From NCBI GenBank assembly GCA_045106985.1, contig JBGCFQ010000009.1, positions 62,001 to 126,000 on the forward strand: a stretch of 64,000 nt of DNA, written 5' to 3'. This document shows positions 1-10,816 of this stretch, one piece after another. Source of the stretch: JAUIET01 sp045106985. Its GTDB lineage: Bacteria > Pseudomonadota > Gammaproteobacteria > Pseudomonadales > JAUIET01. Under the pieces are notes generated by a model that was given only the letters and a program-made list of their open reading frames with translations, did not search any database and was not told the origin of the DNA. The position numbers were made by a program, and so were the translations under genes. The first letter of the stretch is position 1, and each line of letters opens with the position of its first letter.

Positions 1-219
1 ATATTGCGCGAAGGTGAACTGCGCGAAGGGATACGCCCGGTTGCACCGGTATCAATAACCGCCAATATGATGCTAGCGACGGCTGAAGGTCGCATCGCTC
101 AGTTCGTACGTAGCGATTTTCGGCGGAGTCCAATGGAGAACTGGCCAAAGCAATGGGCCCTAATCCAAGCACAGGTGTTTGCTAACAATAACGCGGAACG
201 CGTGGCTCAGTTTGCCTAA
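1..219 (+). CDS. slmA: Nucleoid occlusion factor SlmA, C-terminal part (cut by left edge)
   Basis: The frame is open from base 1 to the TAA at 217-219, giving 72 codons including the stop and only the C-terminal third of the protein. The visible part resembles the end of SlmA: a helix leading into EGRIAQFVRSDFRRSP and then WALIQAQ, like the E. coli SlmA tail (EGMLSRFVRSEFKYRP, then WPLIAAQL). SlmA is a TetR-fold DNA-binding protein that blocks FtsZ assembly over the nucleoid. Its place just before pyrE agrees with the dut-slmA-pyrE order known in gammaproteobacteria. The DNA-binding domain lies outside the window, so the call rests on the dimerisation region and on synteny. Confidence 0.8.
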   Translation: MLREGELREGIRPVAPVSITANMMLATAEGRIAQFVRSDFRRSPMENWPKQWALIQAQVFANNNAERVAQFA

Positions 220-257
220 CTGCAGGTTGTGAATGTTCCCGATCACGGGAAGCGCAG

Positions 258-917
258 TTAGCCCGACGTATTGTCGCGCCTAACACGACCATAGCGCAGG
301 TCTTGTAAGTAGTTAAAACGCTCAATGTCTTCTGCATAGCGGCGCTTCACTTGAGTGACTTCTTTATTACGAGCCCTGATGTTGACACGGGTTTCGTCAA
401 CTTCAACTTCCATTGTTTGTATGTTGTCAACCAGCCGCTGCGGCACTTCGTTTCCGCTACGCTCAGCGTCGGCTGCTTTTTCTTGCTGCCGCTCAATCTG
501 TGATTTCAACGAACGTAAGTTGCCTCGCAAAATTTGCAAACGCACTGTAATTTCATCAACCACGCGATTCTGAGATGCCTCGATATCAGCCACGCTGCTG
601 TATCGCGATAGAAGTAGCTCGTCTCGCTTACGCTGCTGTGCTGCTGCGCGCTCGAGTTCCCTCTGTTCTCGGTTTGCTTCAATCTCTGCAGCGGTGGCCT
701 GCGCGGCAACTCGCTGTACGAGGCGTCCATTTTCAGTAATGACTTCGTAACCATATTTTACAAATTCAGGCGGCAAACGGCTGTCGATCACTGTAACGCC
801 AGCGTGATTCTTATAGCGAAAATACTCTTTAGCAGCATGAGCTGGGGAATTCAGGCACGCCAGAACTACGCACACTGTTGCTGCGATAGAGCTATATGTC
901 TTTCGGCTGCGGAGCAT
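258..917 (-). CDS. Secreted DUF4124 protein with long coiled coil
   Basis: The 219-residue protein starts at ATG 917. It has a signal peptide (hydrophobic stretch, then SPAHA before AKEYF, cleavage near residue 29). A DUF4124-like segment follows (FRYKNHAGVTVIDSRLPPEF, about residues 32-51), a small beta unit often found at the N terminus of periplasmic proteins in Pseudomonas relatives. Residues about 75-205 are rich in Glu, Arg, Gln and Lys with heptad spacing, so a long coiled coil is likely. A gene of this type between slmA/argB and pyrE is common in the Pseudomonas group. The function is unknown. It is convergent with slmA and on the same strand as pyrE, 72 bp upstream. Confidence 0.75.
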   Translation of the reverse strand: MLRSRKTYSSIAATVCVVLACLNSPAHAAKEYFRYKNHAGVTVIDSRLPPEFVKYGYEVITENGRLVQRVAAQATAAEIEANREQRELERAAAQQRKRDELLLSRYSSVADIEASQNRVVDEITVRLQILRGNLRSLKSQIERQQEKAADAERSGNEVPQRLVDNIQTMEVEVDETRVNIRARNKEVTQVKRRYAEDIERFNYLQDLRYGRVRRDNTSG

Positions 918-989
918 ATTCTAGAAAATAACGATTATGGGTAACTGTAATTCTAGCAAATTTCACTGAATAGGCACTGAATCTATGCG

Positions 990-1637
990 TCAGCTTATGC
1001 CATATTGTGAACGATATGCGTTCATCTCTGGCAAATTGTCCATATACCTACCGGTACTGGACTCTAAAAACGTGATTAAGTTCGCAAAACTGATAATTGC
1101 AGCGACTGGCAAATCATACTCTTGCTGCAGTTCTTGAATGGCTGACATCTCACCCTTACCCCGTTCTTGGCGGTCCAGACCGACAACAATTCCAGCTGGT
1201 TCAGCGCCAGCGTCTTCTATCATTTGCAAAACTTCACGAACGGCAGTACCTGCTGTAATAACGTCATCCACAATCAGCACTTTACCCTGCAGAGGACCGC
1301 CGACAATGCTTCCGCCTTCGCCGTGGGTCTTCGCTTCCTTGCGGTTGTAAACTACTGGTATGTCGGCTTCGTATCGTTCATTCCAGCAAACAGCGGCCGC
1401 CGTGGCCAGAGGTATACCTTTGTAAGCCGGCCCAAACAGCATATCAAACGATATGTTGGCCGCGCGGATGGTTTCTACGTAAGCCAAACCTGTTCTGCGC
1501 AGCGCGGCACCACTACGAATAAGGCCCGCATTGAAAAAGTAGGGACTGACACGCCCTGACTTAAGTTCGTATTCGCCAAAACGCAGAACCTCGTTTTCGA
1601 GGGCCAACTGAATAAAATCGGTTTGATAGTCGTTCAT
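990..1637 (-). CDS. pyrE: Orotate phosphoribosyltransferase
   Basis: The enzyme joins orotate and PRPP to give orotidine 5'-monophosphate, the fifth step of UMP synthesis. The 215-residue protein from ATG 1637 aligns along its length with E. coli PyrE: FGEYELKSGRVSPYFFNAG near residues 20-38, YNRKEAKTHGEGG near 97-109, and the PRPP loop VLIVDDVITAGTA near 120-132. A TTG two codons upstream (1643) is possible, but MNDYQTDF matches the family start better. The next pathway enzyme, PyrF, is also in this window (28426-29163) but unlinked. pyrE and crc are divergent with about 39 bp between starts, so their promoters must overlap. Confidence 0.97.
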   Translation of the reverse strand: MNDYQTDFIQLALENEVLRFGEYELKSGRVSPYFFNAGLIRSGAALRRTGLAYVETIRAANISFDMLFGPAYKGIPLATAAAVCWNERYEADIPVVYNRKEAKTHGEGGSIVGGPLQGKVLIVDDVITAGTAVREVLQMIEDAGAEPAGIVVGLDRQERGKGEMSAIQELQQEYDLPVAAIISFANLITFLESSTGRYMDNLPEMNAYRSQYGIS

Positions 1638-1676
1638 TTGCAATTATGATACACGCTTCCACTTCCAGGGGCGATC

Positions 1677-2435
1677 ATGAGAATCATTAACTTCTGTGCG
1701 GAAGGACTGGAGGCCGCCGCGCAAAAAGGGTTCTTTGAGTGGGCGACCAGACAGGACGCCGACTTCATTTGCGTGCAAGACTTGCGCGTGCAGGAATACG
1801 ACATTAAAAACGATGCTTGTTTTGCCTCGCCTTATAATGCCTATTTCTTTGACGCCGTTGAGAAGAACACGAACGGAGTGGCCATCTATTGCCGCGAACT
1901 ACCTAAAGCAATTATGACCGGCTTGGGTTTTGGCGAGTTTGATGTTGACGGTTTATATGTGCAAGCGGATTTCGAACGCTATAGCGTTGGCTCATTTCTA
2001 GCGCCATACGCCGCGCCAGGTGACGCGCAGGCATTGGAGCGTAAAATACGCTTTTATGATCAATTTCTTGGCCATTTGTCCAAAGTTCGAAATAAACGTC
2101 GCGAGTATATTCTTACAGGTAACTGGAATATCGCTTTTGAGAACGCCGACGCTCAAAACCCGCAAGAGATTGCTGGGTTTCTAGAAGAAGAGCGCGATCT
2201 GCTGGGCCAGTTGTACGACGAACTTGGTTACGCCGATGCTTTTCGTCTAGCTGACACAGATGACGATGAATACACTTGGTGGCCTGAAGGTGAGCGTGAC
2301 CTCAATGGCTGGCGCGTAGACACGCAGGTGGTGTCGGAAGGTTTGCGCAATACGGTAGAACAAGCCGCCGTTTACCGGTCGCAGGAATTTTCGAATCACG
2401 CGCCCGTTATTATCGATTACGAGCTGGAATTTTAG
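1677..2435 (+). CDS. crc: Catabolite repression control protein Crc
   Basis: The 252-residue protein has the exonuclease III/endonuclease-exonuclease-phosphatase fold and matches Pseudomonas Crc in order and spacing (MRIINFCAEGLEAAA, ICVQDLRV, YTWWPEGE, GWRVDTQVV, FSNHAPVIIDY). Crc is not a nuclease. It works with Hfq to repress translation of catabolic mRNAs carrying A-rich sites. In agreement, two residues needed for ExoIII catalysis are changed here: the GDxN motif reads GNWN (about residues 143-146) and the terminal SDH motif reads SNH. The pyrE-crc-rph context is the expected one. Presence of crc suggests Hfq/Crc-type carbon catabolite control. Confidence 0.92.
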   Translation: MRIINFCAEGLEAAAQKGFFEWATRQDADFICVQDLRVQEYDIKNDACFASPYNAYFFDAVEKNTNGVAIYCRELPKAIMTGLGFGEFDVDGLYVQADFERYSVGSFLAPYAAPGDAQALERKIRFYDQFLGHLSKVRNKRREYILTGNWNIAFENADAQNPQEIAGFLEEERDLLGQLYDELGYADAFRLADTDDDEYTWWPEGERDLNGWRVDTQVVSEGLRNTVEQAAVYRSQEFSNHAPVIIDYELEF

Positions 2436-2569
2436 CAATCTCTCTTACGAATACCTCCTCCGCCCAAGGCTAACGCGGGCTACATACTTGAGAAGCGAAG
2501 AGAGAGGGCTATCTATAGGTAACAGCCTTTCTATAAAATTCTATCGGCAACGTTAAGACCGCTAAGCCT

Positions 2570-3298
2570 TTAGTTTAAGGGTTGTGCCAGCGACATTTTT
2601 TGTACCTGCATCACCTGACCAAGACCGCGCTGCGCCAGATCTAACATCGCTTGAAGTTGCTCTGGCGTATATGGCGCGCCCTCTGCGGTTCCCTGCACCT
2701 CAATAAAACCCTTCGCATCGAGCATGACGATGTTCATATCTGTTTCGGCAACCGAATCTTCAGCGTAATCAAGGTCAAGTACCGGTTCGCCTTTGTACAT
2801 ACCCACTGATATCGCCGATACCATTCCGATAATGGGGTTTTCCTTGACGCGTTTTGTTTCCATTAACACGCTCACCGCATCTGCCAATGCTACGGCGGCC
2901 CCGGTTATTGACGCGCAACGCGTGCCGCCATCGGCCTGCAATACATCACAATCAAGAATGATGGTGTTTTCGCCTAATTTCTTCATATCAAGCGCAGCGC
3001 GCAGACTCCGGCCTATTAGCCGTTGAATTTCCACTGTGCGTCCACTTTGCTTACCTCTAGCGGCCTCTCGCCCAACGCGGTCTGACGTCGCACTTGGCAA
3101 CATGCCATATTCTGCTGTAACCCAGCCCTTACCCTCGCCCCTTAACCAACGGGGCACGCCCTTCTCAACGCTGGCTGTGCACAAAACCCGGGTGTCTCCT
3201 ACTTCTACCAAAACTGACCCTGCAGCATGTTTGGTAAACTGGCGGGTGATTTTTAAAGAGCGAGGCTGATCCTGACGACGGCCGCTGGGTCGTTGCAT
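2570..3298 (-). CDS. rph: Ribonuclease PH
   Basis: RNase PH is a phosphorolytic 3'-5' exonuclease that trims tRNA 3' ends. From ATG 3298 the protein is 242 residues, the usual size, and opens MQRPSGRRQDQPR. Typical segments follow: GSVLVEVGDTRVLCTASVE, WVTAEYGMLP, REAARGKQSGRTVEIQRLIG, LDCDVLQADGGTR, and NIVMLDAKGFIEVQGTAEG. The frame is open upstream to about 3427, but that extension has no homology and would run over gmk, so 3298 is chosen. rph and gmk are divergent, about 100 bp apart. The yicC gene that often lies beside rph is absent here. Confidence 0.96.
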   Translation of the reverse strand: MQRPSGRRQDQPRSLKITRQFTKHAAGSVLVEVGDTRVLCTASVEKGVPRWLRGEGKGWVTAEYGMLPSATSDRVGREAARGKQSGRTVEIQRLIGRSLRAALDMKKLGENTIILDCDVLQADGGTRCASITGAAVALADAVSVLMETKRVKENPIIGMVSAISVGMYKGEPVLDLDYAEDSVAETDMNIVMLDAKGFIEVQGTAEGAPYTPEQLQAMLDLAQRGLGQVMQVQKMSLAQPLN

Positions 3299-3400
3299 TG
3301 TTAAATCCTTAGGCTTAAGTGTTGCCGATAAGTTGAGTACAATAGCGGCTTCAAGAAGCCCAACTGGGCATTCACCGCAAACCGACAGTATGACAGCCTT

Positions 3401-4039
3401 TTGAACAACACAGAACATAGCAATCATTCCAACGGCCAGCTCTATACTATTTCTGCGCCATCAGGTGCGGGTAAAACCAGCCTGGTTAAGGCATTAGTTA
3501 GCGATGTAGAGGGCATAGGCGTGTCGGTGTCGCACACCACTCGCCCAAAGCGAGCGGGCGAAGTAGATGGCGTGAATTATCACTTTGTCAGCGACGAGGC
3601 CTTTCAGCACATGGCGCAGGCCGGTGAATTTTTGGAACACGCTACGGTGTTTGCCAATCGCTATGGCACCTCAAGAGCCGAAGTAGAACGCTTGCTGGCG
3701 CTCGGAGACGACGTCATTCTCGAGATTGATTGGCAAGGAGCCGAGCAAATTAAGCAACAAATGCCGGCCACCCTGGCCATCTTTATTTTGCCGCCCTCGT
3801 TGAAAGCCTTACAGGAACGCTTAACCGGTCGTGGCCAAGACGACTCGGGCGTGATCCAAAGCCGCATGCAGACAGCGGTTGATGAAATAAGCCACTATCA
3901 AGCGGCCGATTTTCTAGTGGTTAATGAAATATTTGCGTCTGCGTTGCAGGAGCTTAAACATATTGTGTTCGCGGCTCGCTTGGCTCAGAGACGCCAACAG
4001 CAGGCCCACGCCTCTTTACTGAGTGATTTATTGGCCTAA
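3401..4039 (+). CDS. gmk: Guanylate kinase
   Basis: The enzyme phosphorylates GMP to GDP with ATP. The 212-residue protein carries the P-loop SGAGKTS (about residues 21-27), the GMP-binding SHTTRPKRAGEVDGVNYHF, FANRYGTS, and the DIDWQGAEQ-like segment EIDWQGAEQI. It aligns with E. coli Gmk to the C terminus. No ATG fits. The best start is TTG 3401, ten residues longer than E. coli before the LYTISAPSG strand. A four-codon ATG frame at 3390 ends in a TGA overlapping this TTG, which could couple translation. No strong Shine-Dalgarno is visible. Confidence 0.95.
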   Translation: MNNTEHSNHSNGQLYTISAPSGAGKTSLVKALVSDVEGIGVSVSHTTRPKRAGEVDGVNYHFVSDEAFQHMAQAGEFLEHATVFANRYGTSRAEVERLLALGDDVILEIDWQGAEQIKQQMPATLAIFILPPSLKALQERLTGRGQDDSGVIQSRMQTAVDEISHYQAADFLVVNEIFASALQELKHIVFAARLAQRRQQQAHASLLSDLLA

Positions 4040-4132
4040 TGATCGCTTAGGCCTCCTTTTTCTAGAAGAAGGACCTGACAAGTGTGTCTATGCCGGTATT
4101 AGGTCTCAAAGTGCTTTGATCAGGCTGAAAAT

Positions 4133-4161
4133 TTGTTCCCAGCTAATAATTAAGCTAAAAT
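4133..4161 (+). promoter_or_regulatory. Candidate sigma-70 promoter for rpoZ
   Basis: TTGTTC (4133-4138), a 17-bp A/T-rich spacer, then TAAAAT (4156-4161), which is five of six bases of the -10 consensus. It lies 86 bp before the rpoZ start in the gmk-rpoZ gap. The -35 is weak. This is a pattern match only. Confidence 0.4.
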
Positions 4162-4246
4162 GTCGGGTTACCGGCTAAAAGCTCTCGAAAGAAAGCTGGC
4201 GGCCAAAGCACAAACACAGAAATAGAACTACACAGGGTTATACATT

Positions 4247-4723
4247 ATGGCACGCGTAACGGTTGAAGATTGCCTAGAAAACGTTAACAACCGATTCGAT
4301 TTGGTGATGATTTCCAGCAAGCGGGCACGCCAGATAGCCACTGGCGGCAAAGAGCCGCTGGTTAAGGAAGATGGCGATAAACCAACGGTCATAGCGCTTC
4401 GCGAAATCAAGGAAAACCTGATTAATGCCGATATTCTTCGTGAAAATGAAGAAGCAGAAGAAAACTTCGAACATGAGATGGACCTTGCCGTTTCGGTTGA
4501 CGCAGAATTTGGCAGCCACAACGGAGAAGGCCTGGGCTCTTTCCGCCGCTCAGACGAATTGGCCGACAGCTTGGCCGCAACGCTAAACAGCAGCGAACTT
4601 GCAACCGAGCCCAGCTCCGAAGAAAGCGCCGAGCCAGCCGCCGCCTCAGACGACCTAGACACCGACGCATTAATTCGCGCTCTTCAAGCCGCAAGCAGTG
4701 ACGCTCCCTCTGAAGGCGAATAA
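4247..4723 (+). CDS. rpoZ: RNA polymerase omega subunit with acidic C-terminal extension
   Basis: Omega helps fold and assemble the beta-prime subunit and takes part in ppGpp binding at RNA polymerase. Residues 1-65 are a clear RpoZ (MARVTVEDCLENVNNRFDLV, KRARQIATGG, KPTVIALREIKENLI). The protein is 158 residues, whereas known relatives are about 88-91. The extra part, from about residue 81, has roughly 18 Asp/Glu against 3 Arg, many Ser/Ala/Pro, and ends in a short predicted helix (TDALIRALQAA). It has no frameshift and keeps the codon style of its neighbours. spoT follows, as in other gammaproteobacteria, but 252 bp away. Identity is certain; the role of the tail is unknown. Confidence 0.96.
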   Translation: MARVTVEDCLENVNNRFDLVMISSKRARQIATGGKEPLVKEDGDKPTVIALREIKENLINADILRENEEAEENFEHEMDLAVSVDAEFGSHNGEGLGSFRRSDELADSLAATLNSSELATEPSSEESAEPAAASDDLDTDALIRALQAASSDAPSEGE

Positions 4724-4827
4724 AAAGGGCAGTTAGAGCGGAACAGTGGCTTGCTTAAGTTGGCAAGCCGCAACTATTCGCCAAGGTCAAATTCAAAGAC
4801 AACTTTAGCTTAACTCCTATCAGCGGT

Positions 4828-4846
4828 CGTCGCCCTAACGGCGACG
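4828..4846 (+). terminator. Hairpin between rpoZ and spoT
   Basis: CGTCGCC (4828-4834), loop CTAAC, GGCGACG (4840-4846), a perfect 7-bp G/C-rich stem about 105 bp after the rpoZ stop and 130 bp before spoT. The following bases CTGTTT are only weakly T-rich, so it may be a terminator, an attenuator or an mRNA-stabilising element. Confidence 0.4.
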
Positions 4847-4975
4847 CTGTTTAAGCGCTTCGGTCTGGCATCGTCGCTGTGCCAACATATCCAGCTCAAG
4901 ATAGACCTGCCTGCGCACTCAGCCGGCAATGAGATGTACAATACAGCTTAATGCCTTATTTGAGGTTCGCGTTCA

Positions 4976-7114
<2,139 letters not shown>

Positions 7115-7208
7115 ATGGTCAGATTTTCTCTGTTAATAACCGTACTCACTAAAACGCTTCAGCCACTAGCGCTAGAAAAACACCCCTCGAGAATGCAATA
7201 GATTATTT

Positions 7209-7592
7209 ATGAACCACAAAGAAATAATTCAAACTGAACTGGCTCCCGCCGCAATAGGCCCCTATTCGCAAGCTGTAAAGATAGGCTCTACCGTGTACGT
7301 GTCCGGTCAAATACCACTAGACCCTGATACTATGGAAATGGTCGAGGGTGGTATTTCCGAACAGACACACCGCGTGTTTAAAAACATGCAGGCTATTGCT
7401 CAGGCTGCTGGAGGAACATTGGACAACGCCGTGAAGATCAATATATCAATGATTGATCTTGCCTGCTTTGCCGACGTGAATGAAATTATGAAACAGTACT
7501 TCAACGAACCATTCCCAGCGCGAGCTTGCGTGGCCGTGGCCGCATTGCCAAAAGGCAGCCAGATAGAAATAGAATCCATTTTGGAAGTGTAA
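7209..7592 (+). CDS. ridA: RidA family 2-iminobutanoate/2-iminopropanoate deaminase
   Basis: RidA removes reactive enamine/imine intermediates made by PLP enzymes such as threonine dehydratase. The 127-residue protein has the family hallmarks: APAAIGPYSQAVKIG near the N terminus, VYVSGQIPLDP, QAAGGTLDNAVKINI, and the catalytic-site segment PARACVAVAALPKG containing the conserved Arg. It starts at ATG 7209. It lies between spoT and recG as in pseudomonads. Confidence 0.95.
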   Translation: MNHKEIIQTELAPAAIGPYSQAVKIGSTVYVSGQIPLDPDTMEMVEGGISEQTHRVFKNMQAIAQAAGGTLDNAVKINISMIDLACFADVNEIMKQYFNEPFPARACVAVAALPKGSQIEIESILEV

Positions 7593-7617
7593 ATACGGTT
7601 CCGCTCAGCAACCAGAT

Positions 7618-7631
7618 CGTAACGCGTTACG
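7618..7631. repeat. 14-bp perfect palindrome at a convergent gene junction
   Basis: CGTAACGCGTTACG reads the same on both strands. It sits between the stop of ridA (7592) and the stop of the minus-strand epimerase (7634). It may help terminate or stabilise both transcripts, or may be chance; no T-tract follows. Confidence 0.35.
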
Positions 7632-7633
7632 CC

Positions 7634-8500
7634 TTAGCTGTTCAGTAAGGCGCTGTAACCCTGAGTAAAATCTGGGTATTGAAACTCGAAACCTGTATCA
7701 AGCAATCGCGTGTTTGAACAACGCTTGCTACCCGGATTACGAGATGAGTGAGACTCGGTCGATGATGGCGTCATGTAAGATACACCCAATCTACCGGCCA
7801 ACCAGCTCTCAAGCTCGCTCTTCTTACAAGGCGCGCAATCTACACCCAGATACACATCGGCAAGAGTTTGGTCTCGGCGATCCATTTCTAACAAGTGCGC
7901 TATAACGGCAGAACAATCATCTGCATGTATGCGGTTAGTATAATGTTGTGATGCGCTGAACTCGCCGCGTTGAATTTGCTCAATCATTCTTTTACTTCCA
8001 CCCCCGTATATACCGCCACAACGTAATGAGGTATGAAGGTTGTCGCTCTCAGAAAGTAACCGTTCACAGGCAAGCATAGTGGAACCGCTATAACTTGTGG
8101 CCAACGCGGGCGACTCTTCATTGACCCACTCGTCATTGTTTTGCGCGTACACACTGGTACTCGAAACAAACACTATTCGTCGTGGTCTGTGCTGCAAGCT
8201 GGCTAATACGTTCTTGACGCCACGCAAGTAGCCGCGCTCGTAACCTGCCGCGTCTCGACTAGCGGGAGTTAAGCTCAGTACAATGTAGTCAGGCCTCTGC
8301 TCAGCCAAAACGGACTGCAGGGAATTTGCGTTTGTATAATCTGCTGCTATTGCTTTAATACCGGAAGCAACTTCGCTAGGCCTGCGCCGTATACCACTCA
8401 GCTGCCACTGCGATTCATCAAGATAATCCGGAAGACGGTTACCTAGTTGACCGCAGCCAACTATCAATACCGAACGGCTAACCGTCAAATCTGTTTCCAT
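7634..8500 (-). CDS. SDR-type NAD(P)-dependent epimerase/dehydratase, YeeZ-like
   Basis: From ATG 8500 the protein is 288 residues. It has an N-terminal Rossmann motif GCGQLG (about residues 15-20), a strand IVFVSSTSVYA and an active-site region ESPALATSYSG without a canonical YxxxK. The C-terminal part (NTRLLDTGFEFQYPDF) resembles the YeeZ family of atypical extended SDRs. The open frame continues upstream to 8620, but the Rossmann strand begins just after residue 10 from 8500. It sits between ridA and recG, convergent with ridA and divergent from recG. The substrate is unknown. Confidence 0.75.
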   Translation of the reverse strand: METDLTVSRSVLIVGCGQLGNRLPDYLDESQWQLSGIRRRPSEVASGIKAIAADYTNANSLQSVLAEQRPDYIVLSLTPASRDAAGYERGYLRGVKNVLASLQHRPRRIVFVSSTSVYAQNNDEWVNEESPALATSYSGSTMLACERLLSESDNLHTSLRCGGIYGGGSKRMIEQIQRGEFSASQHYTNRIHADDCSAVIAHLLEMDRRDQTLADVYLGVDCAPCKKSELESWLAGRLGVSYMTPSSTESHSSRNPGSKRCSNTRLLDTGFEFQYPDFTQGYSALLNS

Positions 8501-8670
8501 AGCGTTAGTGTGCTTAATAAGGGGAGAGGACATTGTATGCGAAAAACTAGCGTGCGAAGAGTTGGCATTGCATAAGTATGCGCTGAAGTGTCTGATGTTG
8601 AAACTCTTCCTCATTATCACGCAACTTCTAGCGGTCTGTATGCAGACGGGGTGCCAACTCTGGGTGTATC

Positions 8671-10809
8671 ATGGCTGCAACCCCTTCCATATCTCACACG
8701 AGATGCTTTGTGTCCGCAAGCTCACTTGATTCAATTTCCCTCAGCGCGCTGAAAGGCGTTGGTCCTAAAACTCGCGAGCGCCTTGAAAAAATTGGAATCC
8801 ATAACGCGCAAGACCTATTGTTTCATCTGCCATTACGCTATGAAGACCGAACAACCTTAACCGCTATTGGACGCCTGGAACCGAACACCACATGCCTCTT
8901 CGAAGGCACTATCAAGGCAGCGGGCGTTGTGCCCGGTCGCCGACGCAGTTTCGTTTGCAAACTGGAGCAGGACTTCTCTTTCATCAGCCTTCGTCTGTTT
9001 CATTTTTCAGCGGCGCAAACTCGTGGTTTAAAAGTGGGTACACGACTTCGCTGTTATGGAGAAGTGCGTTTTGGGCGCAACACGCTCGAGTGTTTCCATC
9101 CGGAATATTCTATTGTTCCAGACGGAACAGAGCCACCATTACCCACTGCACTCACGCCCGTTTATCCAAGTACCGAGGGTTTGCACCAAGCCAGCTTTCG
9201 AAAAATGTTAGCTCAGGTTCTGCCATTGCTAAGCTCGCATTTGGTTGCAGAGCTGTTACCCGAACAAGTACTTGCCAAGCTACAAGAAAGTAGTGGAGCC
9301 ACCACGAGTCTGCACAACATTAGTTTGGCCGACGCCTTAACAACGCTTCATACGCCTACTGCGAGAGATTTGAGTCAGCTAAAAAAATATCAGCAGCGAC
9401 TCTCATTCGAGGAATTGCTTGCGCATCACCTGAGCCTTCTTTTGATGCGAAGACGAATACAACAGCAGACTGCACCTCGTTTACAGAGTAAGGCCTCTGG
9501 CAAGAAACGTTTCCTTGGTCATTTAGGTTTTACGCTCACCGCGGCACAACAATCGGTAAATGCTGAGATTGAGACCGACCTATCCAAAGCTTTGCCGACT
9601 CTGCGCCTTGTGCAAGGCGACGTGGGTTGTGGTAAAACAGTGGTTGCTGCACTTGCTGCCTTACAGGCAATTCAGAATGGCTTCCAAGCCGTAATGATGG
9701 CCCCCACTGAAATTCTGACTGCGCAGCATGTAAGTGCTTTTCGCAATTGGTTTGAGCCCCTTGGCATCAACGTTGTGTTACTTTCTGGTCAACAAACAGC
9801 AAAACAAAAACGTGAGTCGCTTGCCGCGATTTCCGATGGCTCGGCCAACATGATCGTTGGTACGCATGCCGTCATTCAAGAGGCTGTCGAATATCATAAG
9901 CTTGGCTTGATCGTTATTGATGAGCAGCATCGGTTTGGCGTTGATCAAAGACTGACTCTGAGGCGCAAGGCCATGGAGTCTGGCGTCTGTCCGCATCAGC
10001 TAATAATGACAGCCACGCCAATTCCACGCACCCTCGCGATGGCCGCCTACGCTGATCTTGATGTGTCGGTGATCAATGAATTACCTCCAGGTCGAACACC
10101 GGTCACAACAACGGTGCTTGACAATGGCCATCGAGGAAGAGTCGTAGAACGTGTTCATCAAGCATGCTTAGAGGGCCGCCAAGCGTACTGGGTTTGCACT
10201 CTGGTGGAAGAATCTGAAGTAATGGAATGCCAAGCGGCCGAAAGTGCGGCCGAAGAATTACAAAAGGCGCTTGGCGACCTGACGGTTGGCTTGGTACACG
10301 GGCGGCTAAAAGCCGCCGAGAAGAATGACGTTATGTCGGCCTTTAAAGCCGGCGACATTCAGTTGCTAGTGGCCACCACAGTGATTGAAGTAGGTGTTGA
10401 TGTTCCAAACGCTAGCTTAATGATCATAGAGAATTCAGAGCGCTTGGGTTTGTCGCAAATTCATCAGCTGCGCGGGCGGGTTGGACGCGGCACCGCGGAA
10501 AGTCATTGCTTGCTCATGTATCAAAAACCATTGTCGAATGTCGGCAAACAGCGTCTGGATATTCTACGCCAGAGCACAGACGGTTTTTATATTGCTGAAC
10601 AAGATTTAGTGATACGCGGCCCCGGTGAGGTATTGGGTACTCGGCAAACAGGGTTGCTGCAGTTTAGGGTAGCCGACCTGGAGCGGGACGCCGGCTTGCT
10701 GGATCAGATTCACCAGATCGGCGAATCATTTCTGGATGAGCACCCTAATAACACCGAACCTCTGATTGAGCGCTGGATAGGGACGGCTGCAGCTTATGGC
10801 GATGCGTAA
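8671..10809 (+). CDS. recG: ATP-dependent DNA helicase RecG
   Basis: RecG reverses stalled replication forks and processes branched DNA. The 712-residue protein (usual size about 690) has an N-terminal wedge/OB domain (LKGVGPKTRERLEKIGI, DLLFHLPLRYEDRT). It also has Walker A GDVGCGKT (316-323), the DEQH box at 417-420 followed by RFG, the motif III-like TATPIPRTLAM, and the C-terminal helicase motifs TTVIEVGVDVPNAS and HQLRGRVGRG. The start is ATG 8671. It closes the conserved rpoZ-spoT-ridA-recG block and ends 7 bp before the convergent DUF3187 gene. Confidence 0.97.
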   Translation: MAATPSISHTRCFVSASSLDSISLSALKGVGPKTRERLEKIGIHNAQDLLFHLPLRYEDRTTLTAIGRLEPNTTCLFEGTIKAAGVVPGRRRSFVCKLEQDFSFISLRLFHFSAAQTRGLKVGTRLRCYGEVRFGRNTLECFHPEYSIVPDGTEPPLPTALTPVYPSTEGLHQASFRKMLAQVLPLLSSHLVAELLPEQVLAKLQESSGATTSLHNISLADALTTLHTPTARDLSQLKKYQQRLSFEELLAHHLSLLLMRRRIQQQTAPRLQSKASGKKRFLGHLGFTLTAAQQSVNAEIETDLSKALPTLRLVQGDVGCGKTVVAALAALQAIQNGFQAVMMAPTEILTAQHVSAFRNWFEPLGINVVLLSGQQTAKQKRESLAAISDGSANMIVGTHAVIQEAVEYHKLGLIVIDEQHRFGVDQRLTLRRKAMESGVCPHQLIMTATPIPRTLAMAAYADLDVSVINELPPGRTPVTTTVLDNGHRGRVVERVHQACLEGRQAYWVCTLVEESEVMECQAAESAAEELQKALGDLTVGLVHGRLKAAEKNDVMSAFKAGDIQLLVATTVIEVGVDVPNASLMIIENSERLGLSQIHQLRGRVGRGTAESHCLLMYQKPLSNVGKQRLDILRQSTDGFYIAEQDLVIRGPGEVLGTRQTGLLQFRVADLERDAGLLDQIHQIGESFLDEHPNNTEPLIERWIGTAAAYGDA

Positions 10810-10816
10810 AGCGATG

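Noticed and set aside
4228..4662. Long minus-strand frame (144 codons) opposite rpoZ, Ser-rich
   Set aside because: It is a mirror of the rpoZ coding frame: Ser/Ala runs reflect the Glu/Ala/Ser codons of the acidic tail. It has no Shine-Dalgarno or known family.
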